Notes: generated by a model from the sequence alone, not told the origin. Numbered from the stretch's first letter, positions 1 to 8,596 are shown. The stretch is DNA of 64,000 nt from Burkholderiaceae bacterium (GCA_024235915.1 JACKLO010000020.1:1-64000); one strand, 5' to 3'. Program-made: numbers and translations.

Positions 1-29
1 TCACTGGCCCGTCACGGCACCTGGACAGC

Positions 30-812
30 ATGCCGGCCATGCTCGAACACCATGCCTTGATCGCGCCCGTGCGGGCGCTGCCGGCGGCCGGAGAAGCCGC
101 CATCCATGTGCGCTGGGCGCGCGACGAAGCCGACGTGCGCGCCGCGCAGCGCCTGCGCTACCTCGTCTTCGTGCAGGAGATGGGCGCGCGCATCGCGCCG
201 CCGCGCCACACGCCGGCCGGCCACGATGCCGACGTCTTCGACTCCTTCTGTGAACACCTGCTGGTCTGCGCCGGCGAGGCGGTGGTGGGCACCTATCGTG
301 TGCTGACGCCCGATGCGGCGCGGCGTGCCGGCGGCTACTACGCCGAGACGGAGTTCGACCTCACCCGCCTGCGCGGTGAGCGCACCGGCCTGGTCGAGGC
401 CGGCCGCGCCTGCGTGCACCCGGACTGGCGCCAGGGTGGCACCATCCTCGCGTTGTGGGGCGCGCTGGCCGCCTTCATGCAACGCAACGGGCTGCACACC
501 ATGATCGGCTGCGCCAGCGTGGGCATGCGCGACGGCGGCCACCTGGCGGCCGACCTGTGGACGCAGCTGGCGGCCAGCCACATGGCGCCCATCGAGCACC
601 AGGTGCGCCCGCGCGTGCCGCTGCCGGTGGAGGCGCTGCGCACCGGCCGCACGGTGGAGGCACCGGCGCTGCTGAAGGGTTACCTGCGCTGTGGCGCGCA
701 ACTGCTGGGTGCGCCGGCCTGGGACCCGGACTTCGGCACCGCCGACCTGCCGCTGCTGCTGCGTCTGGCGGATCTGCCGGCACGCTACCGGCGGCACTTT
801 CTCGCGGGCTGA
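30..812 (+). CDS. olsB: GNAT-fold ornithine N-acyltransferase (OlsB-like)
   Basis: Predicted to transfer a 3-hydroxyacyl group from acyl-ACP to ornithine, the first step in making phosphorus-free ornithine lipids at the inner membrane. The 260-residue protein has the family pattern: an arginine-rich RLRYLVFVQEMGA block, a D-x-FDSFCEHLLV strand, VVGTYRVL, an ETEFDL segment, LVEAGRACVHPDWR (acyl-donor binding region) and a late GCASVGM strand. Length fits single-domain OlsB. No in-frame stop lies between base 3 and the chosen ATG, so the true start could lie left of the window; the ATG at 39 is another option, and no strong ribosome site is visible. It converges on ptsH with a 58-base gap. The family (GNAT/OlsB, hemolysin-like acyltransferase) is clear; the exact substrate is inferred. 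Confidence 0.78.
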   Translation: MPAMLEHHALIAPVRALPAAGEAAIHVRWARDEADVRAAQRLRYLVFVQEMGARIAPPRHTPAGHDADVFDSFCEHLLVCAGEAVVGTYRVLTPDAARRAGGYYAETEFDLTRLRGERTGLVEAGRACVHPDWRQGGTILALWGALAAFMQRNGLHTMIGCASVGMRDGGHLAADLWTQLAASHMAPIEHQVRPRVPLPVEALRTGRTVEAPALLKGYLRCGAQLLGAPAWDPDFGTADLPLLLRLADLPARYRRHFLAG

Positions 813-870
813 ATCGGCCGGCTGCCACTGCGGGCGAACGGCCCACGGATGGCGGTTCAGGTGCCGCGCG

Positions 871-1140
871 TCACTCGCCTTCGCCGAACTTGTCGTCGAT
901 GAGGGCGCGCAATGCGTCCATGGCGGCCTGCTCGTCTTCACCGTCGGTCTCGATCTCGACCTCGGTGCCGAGGCCGGCGGCCAGCATCATCACGCCCATG
1001 ATGCTCTTGGCGTTGACACGGCGGCCATTGCGCGCCATGTGAACGTCGCTGCGGAAGCTGCCGGCCAGCTTGGTGAGCTTGGCCGACGCGCGGGCGTGAA
1101 GGCCCAGCCTATTGCTGATGGTGATGGTGGAGCGGATCAC
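871..1140 (-). CDS. ptsH: HPr phosphocarrier protein
   Basis: HPr relays phosphate from enzyme I to EIIA proteins of the phosphotransferase system in the cytoplasm. The 89-residue product carries the active-site segment RLGLHARAS with the phosphorylated histidine at residue 15, and a NAKSIMGVM segment with serine at residue 46, the regulatory site in HPr kinase-containing bacteria. The start is a GTG lying 32 bases inside the 3' end of the upstream EIIA gene, so the two are probably translationally coupled. Enzyme I (ptsI), which commonly follows in Burkholderiales, is not here: the next gene is the convergent acyltransferase. Confidence 0.95.
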   Translation of the reverse strand: MIRSTITISNRLGLHARASAKLTKLAGSFRSDVHMARNGRRVNAKSIMGVMMLAAGLGTEVEIETDGEDEQAAMDALRALIDDKFGEGE

Positions 1141-1579
1141 GGGCGAAGGCGGTTGTGGCCTGGTTCTGCGGGCGCGCCGGCGCCAGCTGCATCACGCCCT
1201 GGGTGGCGCCGCCGACGGCGCGCGTGACCAGCGCCTCCAGCGTCTCGTCGGCGTAGCACAGCGTGCGCCAGAGCATGGGCACATTGACGCCGCTGACCAC
1301 GCGCACGTGCAGCGGGTCGGACAGCATCAGCGCGGCGTTGCATGGGGTGGCGCCGAAGACGTCGGTGAGCACCAGCCAGTCGGCTTCGCGGCCGGGTTCG
1401 TCCTGCCGCATCAGCGCGCGGGCCTGGTCACGCACGGTCTCCGGCGTGGCGCCCGGCAGCACGTCCAGGGCCTCCACGGCATGGCCGCAGTCGGCGTAGA
1501 CGTGGGCCGCCACCGCCTTCAGTGCACTGGCCAGTGGGGCATGGGCGACGATGAGCACGGCTGCCATGTTGCACTGCAT
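1109..1579 (-). CDS. Mannose-family PTS EIIA component
   Basis: A soluble EIIA of the mannose/fructose family, which accepts phosphate from HPr. The N-terminal strand LIVAHAPLASAL places the phosphoryl-acceptor histidine at residue 9 counting from the ATG at 1567 (13 from the ATG at 1579). TDVFGATPCNAA and VVSGVNVPMLWRTL are the other conserved ManX-type segments. The ATG at 1579 overlaps the stop of the upstream MFS gene as TAATG, suggesting coupled translation; the ATG at 1567 gives a more usual N-terminus. No sugar-specific EIIB, IIC or IID gene is nearby, so as in many beta-proteobacteria the protein is probably regulatory rather than a sugar transporter part (inference). It has a loosely conserved C-terminal tail rich in H and Q. 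Confidence 0.85.
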   Translation of the reverse strand: MQCNMAAVLIVAHAPLASALKAVAAHVYADCGHAVEALDVLPGATPETVRDQARALMRQDEPGREADWLVLTDVFGATPCNAALMLSDPLHVRVVSGVNVPMLWRTLCYADETLEALVTRAVGGATQGVMQLAPARPQNQATTAFARDPLHHHHQQ

Positions 1580-2799
1580 TATGCGCGGCGCCACAGGAAC
1601 CAGGCATAGGCGGCAGCGCAGCCGACCCCGAAGCCGCCAAAGGCGGTGCGAAAGGCCTCGGCCTCGGCCCAACCGGCGCCGCGCAGCGCGTCGATGGCCA
1701 AGCCGATGCCCCATTGCATGGTGAACACACCGCCGAAGATCACCAGGTTGTAGGCCGACAGCGCCCGCCCGGCCTGCGCCGGCGGGAACACCTGGGCCAG
1801 TGCCGGCTGGCTGATCGACATGCAGGTGCAGCTGACGCACCACGCGGCCCAGGCCCAGGGCCCGGCGTCGGCCCCGGCCCAGACGTTGTGGGCCAGCAGC
1901 AGCAGCGGCAAGGGCATGCCCCAGCGCAGCACCTGCAGTGCGGTGATGCCACGGGCCACGAGACGCGGCATCACCAGGCCCCAGGCCAGAAAGGTGAACA
2001 ACATGGCGCCGTTGACGACGAACAGCCCGGCCGCGGCCTCGGCTGGTGTGCGGCCGCCGACCTGGGTCAGCCAGGGCCCGGCCCACAGGGCCTGTACCGC
2101 GATCAGGCCGCCGTACTGGAACAGGGCAAGCGGTGCCAGGCGCAGGAACAAGGGGTGGCGCAGGATCTCGCGGTAGCCGGCAGGCGGCACGGTCGGCGCA
2201 GGTGCCGGCATGGCCAACGATGCAGGGGCGGCGTCGCGCGGCACCAGCCTCATCATCACCGCCATCGACACCGCCAGTGCCGCGGCCACCGCCCAGAACA
2301 GCCCACGCCAGCCCAACGAGGGCAGCAGCCACTGCACCGGCAGCGTGGAGGCCAGCATGCCGAGCGACCCGGTCATCAGCATCCAGGAATTGGCGCGCAG
2401 TTGCGCCGCCGGGCTGAAGCGGTGGCGGAAGGCGGTCAGCGGCGACATCAGGCAGGCGGCGACGCCGGCACCGATGAGCACGCGGGCCGCCAGCAGTGCG
2501 GGCAGCCCGCGCGCCAGCGCGAAGAGGCCGCAACCCAGCACGGCCAGTAGCATCAGCGTGAACTGCACGCGGCGAGGGCCGAAACGGTCGATGGCGCTGC
2601 CCAGAGGCAACTGCATGGCCGCGAACCCGAAGAAGTAGGCGCCGGCCAGCAGGCCCAGTTCAGCCGCCGCCAGGCCCAGATCGGCGCTGAAGGCCGGGGC
2701 CAGCGTGGCGGTGACGGCGCGCAGCAGCGCCGACAGGAAATAGGCCACCGCGAAACCGAGGAACATCGTGGCCGCGGCGCGGCCCTGCAGGAGGTTCAC
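1579..2799 (-). CDS. MFS transporter
   Basis: A 406-residue inner-membrane protein of the major facilitator superfamily with about 12 hydrophobic helices. The signature loop between helices 2 and 3 is visible as GSAIDRFGPRRVQ around residues 66-78, and a six-helix repeat follows a cytoplasmic loop rich in alanine and proline near residue 200. The substrate cannot be read from sequence. It is first in a three-gene unit with EIIA and HPr, its stop sharing a base with the EIIA start, which invites the idea that PTS phosphorylation state is linked to this transporter; no direct evidence of that is visible. Confidence 0.85.
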   Translation of the reverse strand: MNLLQGRAAATMFLGFAVAYFLSALLRAVTATLAPAFSADLGLAAAELGLLAGAYFFGFAAMQLPLGSAIDRFGPRRVQFTLMLLAVLGCGLFALARGLPALLAARVLIGAGVAACLMSPLTAFRHRFSPAAQLRANSWMLMTGSLGMLASTLPVQWLLPSLGWRGLFWAVAAALAVSMAVMMRLVPRDAAPASLAMPAPAPTVPPAGYREILRHPLFLRLAPLALFQYGGLIAVQALWAGPWLTQVGGRTPAEAAAGLFVVNGAMLFTFLAWGLVMPRLVARGITALQVLRWGMPLPLLLLAHNVWAGADAGPWAWAAWCVSCTCMSISQPALAQVFPPAQAGRALSAYNLVIFGGVFTMQWGIGLAIDALRGAGWAEAEAFRTAFGGFGVGCAAAYAWFLWRRA

Positions 2800-2817
2800 G
2801 GTCTGCCTACCCAGGCA

Positions 2818-3363
2818 TCAGGGTGTGGTCAGCGCGCCGAAGAAGGTGTCGGCGGCCTCGCCATCGAGCCGGCGGCCCAGCACCGTGGCCTGCATCACGC
2901 GCGTGCCCTTGCTGAACACCGCCACCTGGGCCTGCACCGGTTCACCGTCGCCACGGGTGCCATCCAGTGCCACGCGCTGCGTCACGGCGTTGGGTGTGGC
3001 ACCACGCACGGCCAGTGGCATGGCGCGGCGCGTGGTGGCGCCGACGTTGCCGGCGGCGCTGTCCAGCAAGGCCTGCAGCGCCGGCGCCACGCGCCCGGGG
3101 TCGGCGACGTCGGCCACGGCCAAGGCGTACGTGACTTCGTCGCCGGCCGTGCAGGCGTGCAGCGTCAAGCGCACCCGGGCATCGGCCAGCGTCACGTCGC
3201 GGGCGTTGGAGGCCGGCTTGCAGGGGAACTGCAGGACCACGCCGCTGTCCTCGGGCTGCAGCTGCCGCCAGTCCTGTGCCGGGCTGCAGGCGGCCAGGGC
3301 CACGCATGTGATCCACGCAGGCCAAGGCCATGGACCGGCAGGACGGCTGGGAGGCGCATGCAT
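2818..3363 (-). CDS. Hypothetical lipoprotein
   Basis: A 181-residue protein of unknown function. From the ATG at 3363 the N-terminus has a hydrophobic stretch ending in the lipobox LAAC with the lipidated cysteine at about residue 26, so export and membrane anchoring are likely. The mature part starts SPAQDWRQLQPEDSG and contains two further cysteines (FPCKP and HACTAG) that could pair. I recognise no catalytic motif. Alternative starts lie at 3372 and 3384; the last would overlap the start of the divergent CoA-transferase gene. It ends 19 bases before the MFS start, so it could be the first gene of that operon. Confidence 0.7.
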   Translation of the reverse strand: MHAPPSRPAGPWPWPAWITCVALAACSPAQDWRQLQPEDSGVVLQFPCKPASNARDVTLADARVRLTLHACTAGDEVTYALAVADVADPGRVAPALQALLDSAAGNVGATTRRAMPLAVRGATPNAVTQRVALDGTRGDGEPVQAQVAVFSKGTRVMQATVLGRRLDGEAADTFFGALTTP

Positions 3364-3382
3364 CCGGTGCATTATCCGGGGC

Positions 3383-4657
3383 ATGACCGAACCCACTTCT
3401 GCTGCCGTGGCCACCGACCCGTCAGCGACGATGCCGCCGCCGATGGCGCTGACCGGCGTGCGCGTGCTGGACCTCTCGCGCGTGCTCGCCGGCCCCTGGT
3501 GCACCCAGACCCTGGCCGACCTGGGCGCCGACGTGATCAAGGTCGAGCGCCCCGGCAGTGGGGACGACACGCGGGGCTGGGGCCCACCGTTCCTGAAGGA
3601 CAGCGACGGCCAGGACACCGCCGAAGCCGCCTATTACCTTGGCGCCAACCGCAACAAGCGCTCCATCACCATCGACCTGGCCCGCCCGGAGGGCCAGGAC
3701 CTGGTGCGGCAGCTGGCCCTGCAGGCCGACGTGCTGGTGGAGAATTTCAAGGTCGGCGACATGGCCCGCTACGGGCTGGATGCCAAGGCCATGCTGGCGC
3801 TCAACCCGCGCCTGGTCTACTGCTCGATCACCGGCTTCGGCCAGACGGGGCCGTACCGCGACCGCGCCGGCTACGACTACGCCATCCAGGGCATCGGCGG
3901 CCTGATGAGCATCACCGGGGAGCGCGACGACCTGCCTGGCGGTGGCCCGCAGAAGGTGGGCGTGGCGGTGGCCGACCTGTTCACCGGCATGTACGCCACC
4001 GTGGCCATCCTGGCCGCGCTGCGGCACCGCGACCTGACCGGCGAAGGCCAGGCCATCGACATGGCCCTGCTCGACACGCAGGTGGCGATGCTGGCCAACC
4101 TGGGGGCGAATTACCTCGTCACCGGCCAGCCGCCGAAGCGGGCCGGCAACGCCCACCAGAACATCGTGCCCTACCAGGTGTTCGAGGTGGCCGACGGCCA
4201 CATGATCCTGGCAGTGGGCAACGACGGCCAGTTCGCCAAGTACTGTGCCGTGGCCGGCCATCCCGAGTGGGCCGCCGACCCGCGTTTCGCCAAGAACGCC
4301 GACCGCGTGCGCCACCGTGCGGTGCTCGTGCCACTGTTGGCCGAGGTGATGCGCACCCGGCCCAAGGCCGAGTGGCTTGCGGCGCTGGAGGCGGCGAAAG
4401 TGCCTTGCGGGCCGATCAATCACCTGGGCGAGGTCTTCGCCGACCCGCAGGTGCGTGAGCGCGCCATGGTGACCACGCTGCCGCATCCGCTGTCCGGCCA
4501 GGTGAACCTGGTGTCCAGCCCGATCAAGCTGTCGGCCACCCCCGTGCAACCGCGCCACGCGCCACCACTGCTGGGCCAGCACACGGCGGAGGTGCTGGGC
4601 GAACTCGGCCTGGACGCGGCCGCCGTGGCCGCGCTGCAGGCCGCCGGTGTGGTCTGA
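3383..4657 (+). CDS. CaiB/BaiF family III CoA-transferase
   Basis: A 424-residue cytoplasmic enzyme of the formyl-CoA transferase family, moving CoA between carboxylic acids. The N-terminal LTGVRVLDLSRVLAGPWC, ADVIKVERPGSGDDTRGWGPP, NKRSITIDL and ENFKVGDMARYGL segments are characteristic. The catalytic aspartate is expected in KVGVAVADLFTGM, near residue 198. The substrate cannot be deduced; the proteins around it do not form an obvious pathway. ATGs at 3431 and 3443 give shorter N-termini closer to family norms, and would free a promoter region between this gene and the divergent lipoprotein gene, whose start lies only 20 bases away from 3383. Confidence 0.9.
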   Translation: MTEPTSAAVATDPSATMPPPMALTGVRVLDLSRVLAGPWCTQTLADLGADVIKVERPGSGDDTRGWGPPFLKDSDGQDTAEAAYYLGANRNKRSITIDLARPEGQDLVRQLALQADVLVENFKVGDMARYGLDAKAMLALNPRLVYCSITGFGQTGPYRDRAGYDYAIQGIGGLMSITGERDDLPGGGPQKVGVAVADLFTGMYATVAILAALRHRDLTGEGQAIDMALLDTQVAMLANLGANYLVTGQPPKRAGNAHQNIVPYQVFEVADGHMILAVGNDGQFAKYCAVAGHPEWAADPRFAKNADRVRHRAVLVPLLAEVMRTRPKAEWLAALEAAKVPCGPINHLGEVFADPQVRERAMVTTLPHPLSGQVNLVSSPIKLSATPVQPRHAPPLLGQHTAEVLGELGLDAAAVAALQAAGVV

Positions 4658-4848
4658 GCCTGGCTGGCCGCCAGGACGAAGGTGAGCACAGCCTGACCTG
4701 CATCCGTCGGTGACAATCGTGACGAAATGACCCCGGGACCGGGGGGCACGGTGAGGTGCCTTTCGCGCGACACTTTGGGCCATTGAATCAGGGGATCGGG
4801 CACCGGCAACGAACCGGCGAATCCCGGCCCCTCAGGAGCGAATCAGCG

Positions 4849-6063
4849 ATGACGATGTCGAACCGCGGTGCGCAGCATCGTGCCGCGTCGTCGGACCGTG
4901 GGCCGGTGGACCTGGGCCACGCCCGGCGCGCGCCCTCGGCGGGTGCCACACCACAGGCTGCTGAGACCGCAGGCGAACCGCGCCTGCTGGCCGGCCAGGT
5001 GGGGGCCGAGGTGGCGGCGGCGCTGTCCTCGGCGCTCGAACGGCTGGAACAGCTCACCCGCACTGGGCGCATCGCGCGCCACAGCCTGCAGGCGTTGCAC
5101 GACGAGATTCACCGCGCGCGCCAGGTGGCCATGCTGGGCCAGCAGGTCAGCCGCCTGGCCGCCGGCCATGTGCGGCAGGCGCCGGAGACGCTGGAACTGC
5201 CGCAGCTGCTTCGCGAGGCCCTGGCGCAACGGGCGGACGCGATGGCGGCGCGCGGGCTGGAACTGCGCCAGGTGCTGCAGCCGGCCACGGTGTCGGCCGA
5301 TCCGTCGCTGCTCTTCGCCCTGCTGCTGAGCCTGCTCGACTGGGCTTTCGAACATTGCCGGTCGCAGACGGTCAGCCTGCACACCGGGCTGCAGCCCTGG
5401 CCGGAACAGGCGGTGCTGGAATGCCGGTTCACCTGGTGCCCCCCTGACCGTCTGGCGCCCGAGGCCGACCTGGCCTACGAGGTCGACCGGCTGGAGCGCG
5501 GGGACGATCCGTCGCACCTGGACACCGTGGCGTGGCGTCTGGTGGAGCAGGCGGCGCAGGCCATGTCCGTGACCCTGGCGCGGGCCGACACGGCTTCGCA
5601 GGTGCGCCTTCGCCTGTTGTTCCCCGAGACGCCGCGCCGCTGGCCGCGGCTGGTGGACGCGCTGGCCGAGGTAGACGACGGCCTGTCGCGCCTTCGGTCG
5701 CAGCCGCTGGCTGGCCTGCGTGTGCTGGTCCACGCGCAGCGGCCCGACGTGCGCCACGTGGTGCACGAGGCCCTGCAGCCCGCGGGCCTGCTGGTCGATT
5801 TCGTGGCCACGCTGGCGGACCTGCGTGAATGCGCGCTGCAGGCACCGCCCGACGTGCTGCTGATCGACGAGCGCGGCAGCGAGGTCGACCGTGTGCTGGC
5901 CGAGGTCAAGGCCGGTGCCAGTGGGCCGGTGCTGGTGCACGTGGCCGAAGCCTTCCGCGGCGTGGAGCTCAGCAGCAGCGGCCGCTTCGAGATCGTGCGC
6001 GTGTCACGCGACACGGCGGTGCGCGACCTGCCGGCCGCGCTGGGCTACGCCCTGAACCGCTGA
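4849..6063 (+). CDS. Degenerate histidine-kinase/receiver-like protein
   Basis: A 404-residue cytoplasmic protein that looks like a hybrid sensor kinase whose key residues are gone. Residues about 75-115 form a dimerisation-type helical pair (RIARHSLQALHDEIHRARQV). The ATP-binding-like region reads LLFALLLSLLDWAFEHC where kinases have the asparagine-containing N box, and I see no DxGxG loop. The last 120 residues (LRVLVHAQRPDVRHVV ... PDVLLIDERGSEVD) resemble a receiver domain with an aspartate in place but weak acidic pocket. There is no membrane segment. Start chosen because AGGAG at 4834-4838 sits 10 bases upstream of the ATG. The function may be scaffolding or phosphotransfer rather than kinase activity; this is inference. 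Confidence 0.6.
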   Translation: MTMSNRGAQHRAASSDRGPVDLGHARRAPSAGATPQAAETAGEPRLLAGQVGAEVAAALSSALERLEQLTRTGRIARHSLQALHDEIHRARQVAMLGQQVSRLAAGHVRQAPETLELPQLLREALAQRADAMAARGLELRQVLQPATVSADPSLLFALLLSLLDWAFEHCRSQTVSLHTGLQPWPEQAVLECRFTWCPPDRLAPEADLAYEVDRLERGDDPSHLDTVAWRLVEQAAQAMSVTLARADTASQVRLRLLFPETPRRWPRLVDALAEVDDGLSRLRSQPLAGLRVLVHAQRPDVRHVVHEALQPAGLLVDFVATLADLRECALQAPPDVLLIDERGSEVDRVLAEVKAGASGPVLVHVAEAFRGVELSSSGRFEIVRVSRDTAVRDLPAALGYALNR

Positions 6064-6097
6064 CCGCTCCTGGCGCGCCTGGGGTGGCGCGCGCCGG

Positions 6098-6769
6098 TCA
6101 GAGCCCGAAGACCTTCTTCAGCAGCGCGCTGCCGGTGCCCACCGGATCGCGGCGGATCTTCTTCTCTTCCTCGCCGATCATCCAGTACAAGCCGTCCAGC
6201 GCCTTGCGCGTCACGTACTGCTGGATGTTGGCGTCCTCGTCCTTCACCAGACCGATGCCCTGGGCCTTGGCGGCGACACGGTTGTACTTGTCGGCCAGCG
6301 ACACCTTTTCGGTCGCCTCGGTGACGATGGGCAGGAACTGCGTGTTCAGCGGCGTGCGCGTCTTGCGCTGGAAGAAGTCGGTGACGGCGGTGTCGCCGCC
6401 CTTCACGATCTTCAGCGCATCCTCCACCGAGATCGACTTCACCGTGTCCACCAGCAGCGTGCGGGCCTGGGGCACGGCACTTTCCGCGGCGCGGTTCATC
6501 GCCGTGACCAGTTCGTCCACCCGCTTGCCCTGGCCGAAGGTGCGCAGGAGCTTGGCGGCGTCGTTGAGGGCACCGGGCAGCGGGATGCGCACGGCAGCAT
6601 TGCCCAGGAAGCCGTCGGTGCGGCCGAGGTTGGCCACCGCGGCCTCGGCGCCCCGCCGCAGTGCTTCGCGCACGCCGCCAGCGGCGTCGGTCTCGGTCAA
6701 GGACAAGGCCCAGCCGGCGTGGCTCAGCAGGGCCAGTGGTGGCAGGGTGATCAGCGTGCGGCGTTGCAT
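6098..6769 (-). CDS. DUF4197 exported protein
   Basis: A 223-residue protein beginning with a short Sec-type signal (MQRRTLITLPPLALLSHAGWA), so probably periplasmic. The mature part is helical and matches the DUF4197 family: GGVREALRRGAEAAVANLG, NAAVRIPLPGAL, FGQGKRVDELVTAMNRAAE, a GGDTAVTDFFQRKT segment and a C-terminal ARKALDGLYWMIGEEE-like helix followed by IRRDPVGTGSALLKKVFG. A GGAG lies 6-9 bases upstream of the ATG. Function unknown for the whole family. It sits downstream of lipA on the same strand, but 91 bases away. Confidence 0.85.
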   Translation of the reverse strand: MQRRTLITLPPLALLSHAGWALSLTETDAAGGVREALRRGAEAAVANLGRTDGFLGNAAVRIPLPGALNDAAKLLRTFGQGKRVDELVTAMNRAAESAVPQARTLLVDTVKSISVEDALKIVKGGDTAVTDFFQRKTRTPLNTQFLPIVTEATEKVSLADKYNRVAAKAQGIGLVKDEDANIQQYVTRKALDGLYWMIGEEEKKIRRDPVGTGSALLKKVFGL

Positions 6770-6860
6770 GGTGGGCTCCGGGTGTCGGGCGACACCCGAT
6801 GATGCCCCACGGCCCCCGCGACGTGCCGGTGACGTGCCGGCAGCGCCGCGCGTGAGTGGC

Positions 6861-7841
6861 TCAGCCCGCGGTGGCCGGCACCACGCCGGCCGCGTGGGCC
6901 TGCTGGTCGGCGTGGTAGCTGCTGCGCACCAGGGCACCGACGGCGGCGTGCGTGAAGCCCATGGCGTAGGCCTCGCGCTCGAACATCGCGAAGGTGTCCG
7001 GGTGCACGTAGCGGCGCACCGGCAGGTGGTGGCCGCTGGGCGCCAGGTACTGGCCCAGCGTGAGCATGTCGATGTCATGCGCGCGCATGTCGCGCATGGT
7101 CTGCAGGATCTCGTCGTCGGTCTCGCCCAGGCCCACCATCAGGCCGCTCTTGGTCGGCACGCCCGGCACCTCGGCCTTGAACTTCTTCAGCAGGTTCAGG
7201 CTGAAGGCGTAGTCCGAGCCCGGCCGCGCTTCCTTGTACAGGCGCGGCACGGTCTCCAGGTTGTGGTTCATCACATCCGGCGGCGCTGCTCTCAGGATGC
7301 CCAGCGCGCGGTCGTCGCGGCCGCGGAAGTCGGGCACCAGGATCTCGATCTGCGTCTTCGGGCTCAGCGCGCGCGTGCGCTCGATGCAGGCCACGAAGTG
7401 CGCCGCACCGCCATCGCGCAGGTCGTCGCGGTCGACGCTGGTGATGACCACATAGGCCAGCTTCAGGGCCGCAATGGTCTTGGCCAGGTTCTCCGGCTCG
7501 TCCGCATCCAGCGGGTCGGGCCGGCCATGGCCGACGTCGCAGAACGGGCAGCGCCGGGTGCACTTGTCGCCCATGATCATGAACGTGGCCGTGCCCTTGC
7601 CGAAGCACTCGCCGATGTTGGGGCAGGAGGCTTCCTCGCACACGGTGTGCAGCTTGTGCTCGCGCAGGATCTGCTTGATCTCGGTGAAGCGCGAACCGGG
7701 CACGCCGGCCTTCACACGGATCCAGTCGGGCTTCTTCAGCACCTCCGCCGGCACCACCTTGATCGGGATGCGCGCGGTCTTGGCCTGTGCCTTCTGCTTG
7801 GCGGTGGGGTCGTAGGCGGGCGGCGGCACGGGCTGGTCCAT
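6861..7841 (-). CDS. lipA: Lipoyl synthase
   Basis: A radical-SAM enzyme that inserts two sulfurs into protein-bound octanoyl groups to form lipoate. Both iron-sulfur sites are visible: CEEASCPNIGEC (auxiliary 4Fe-4S cluster that donates sulfur) and CTRRCPFCDV (the CxxxCxxC radical-SAM cluster). The 326-residue length and the C-terminal LTLGQYLAPSGHHLPVRRYV are typical. Start at the ATG at 7841; in-frame sequence further upstream runs into lipB. Its start is 10 bases from the lipB stop, so lipB-lipA are co-transcribed. Confidence 0.97.
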   Translation of the reverse strand: MDQPVPPPAYDPTAKQKAQAKTARIPIKVVPAEVLKKPDWIRVKAGVPGSRFTEIKQILREHKLHTVCEEASCPNIGECFGKGTATFMIMGDKCTRRCPFCDVGHGRPDPLDADEPENLAKTIAALKLAYVVITSVDRDDLRDGGAAHFVACIERTRALSPKTQIEILVPDFRGRDDRALGILRAAPPDVMNHNLETVPRLYKEARPGSDYAFSLNLLKKFKAEVPGVPTKSGLMVGLGETDDEILQTMRDMRAHDIDMLTLGQYLAPSGHHLPVRRYVHPDTFAMFEREAYAMGFTHAAVGALVRSSYHADQQAHAAGVVPATAG

Positions 7842-7851
7842 CCCCCGAATT

Positions 7852-8526
7852 CTACGGACGGGGCTGCAGAAGGGTTTGCAGCCGCGCAGACAACCGCGCT
7901 GCCACCTCGTCCCAGCCAACCTCCACGCCACAGCTGCGCAGGTCCACAGTGGCCAGCCCGGCATAGCCACAGGGATCGATGCGCTGGAACGGCTCCAGGT
8001 CCATCGCCACGTTCAGTGCCACGCCGTGGTAGGTGCAGTGGCGGCTGACCTTGATGCCCAGCGCCGCGATCTTGCCCAGGCCGGCAAAGGGGTTGCCGCC
8101 CGGACCAGGCGGCGCGAGCGGTGCGTGCGATCCCGGGTCATCCAGCCGCACATAGATGCCCGGTGCGCCTACCACCCGGTGGCCGGTGACGCCCAGGCCG
8201 TCAAGCATCTGGATCACCGCCTGCTCCAGCCGGTAGACGTATTCCTTGACGTAGATGCCCAGTCGTTGCAGGTCCACCAGCGGGTAGGCCACCACCTGGC
8301 CGGGGCCGTGGTAGGTGACCTGGCCACCCCGGTTCGTGGCCACCACCGGGATGCCTCCGGCCCCCAGCACATGTTCCGGCCGTCCTGCCAGGCCCTGCGT
8401 GAACACCGGGTCGTGTTCGACGAGCCAGAGTTGATCTTCGGTGTCGGGGCCGCGCTGGGCGGTGAAATCGCGCATGGCGGCCTCGATGCCGTCATAGGGG
8501 CGCCGGCCCAGGATCTGTACCTGCAT
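7852..8526 (-). CDS. lipB: Octanoyl-[ACP]:protein N-octanoyltransferase
   Basis: Transfers octanoyl from acyl carrier protein to the lipoyl domains of 2-oxoacid dehydrogenases, feeding LipA. The 224-residue product has RGGQVTYHGPGQVVAYPL and the catalytic pair in GKIAALGIKVSRHCTYHGVALN, where the cysteine acts as acyl-thioester nucleophile and the lysine as base. The ATG at 8526 gives a normal LipB N-terminus (QILGRRPYDG). The start lies only 70 bases from the divergent Sel1-repeat gene, which separates lipB from ybeD. Confidence 0.96.
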   Translation of the reverse strand: MQVQILGRRPYDGIEAAMRDFTAQRGPDTEDQLWLVEHDPVFTQGLAGRPEHVLGAGGIPVVATNRGGQVTYHGPGQVVAYPLVDLQRLGIYVKEYVYRLEQAVIQMLDGLGVTGHRVVGAPGIYVRLDDPGSHAPLAPPGPGGNPFAGLGKIAALGIKVSRHCTYHGVALNVAMDLEPFQRIDPCGYAGLATVDLRSCGVEVGWDEVAARLSARLQTLLQPRP

Positions 8527-8596
8527 CGGGCCAGTGTAGGGCTTCGTCAGAAGTCGACACGCCGCCCGACCCAGTCGGCGTATCGTCTTCACCGTG

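Noticed and set aside
4728..4750. CCCCGG/CCGGGG hairpin downstream of the CoA-transferase gene
   Set aside because: No T-run follows and the sequence is simple GC; not enough to call a terminator.
5829..8048. Long plus-strand open frame opposite the DUF4197 and lipA genes
   Set aside because: No family features and overlaps two strong minus-strand genes.
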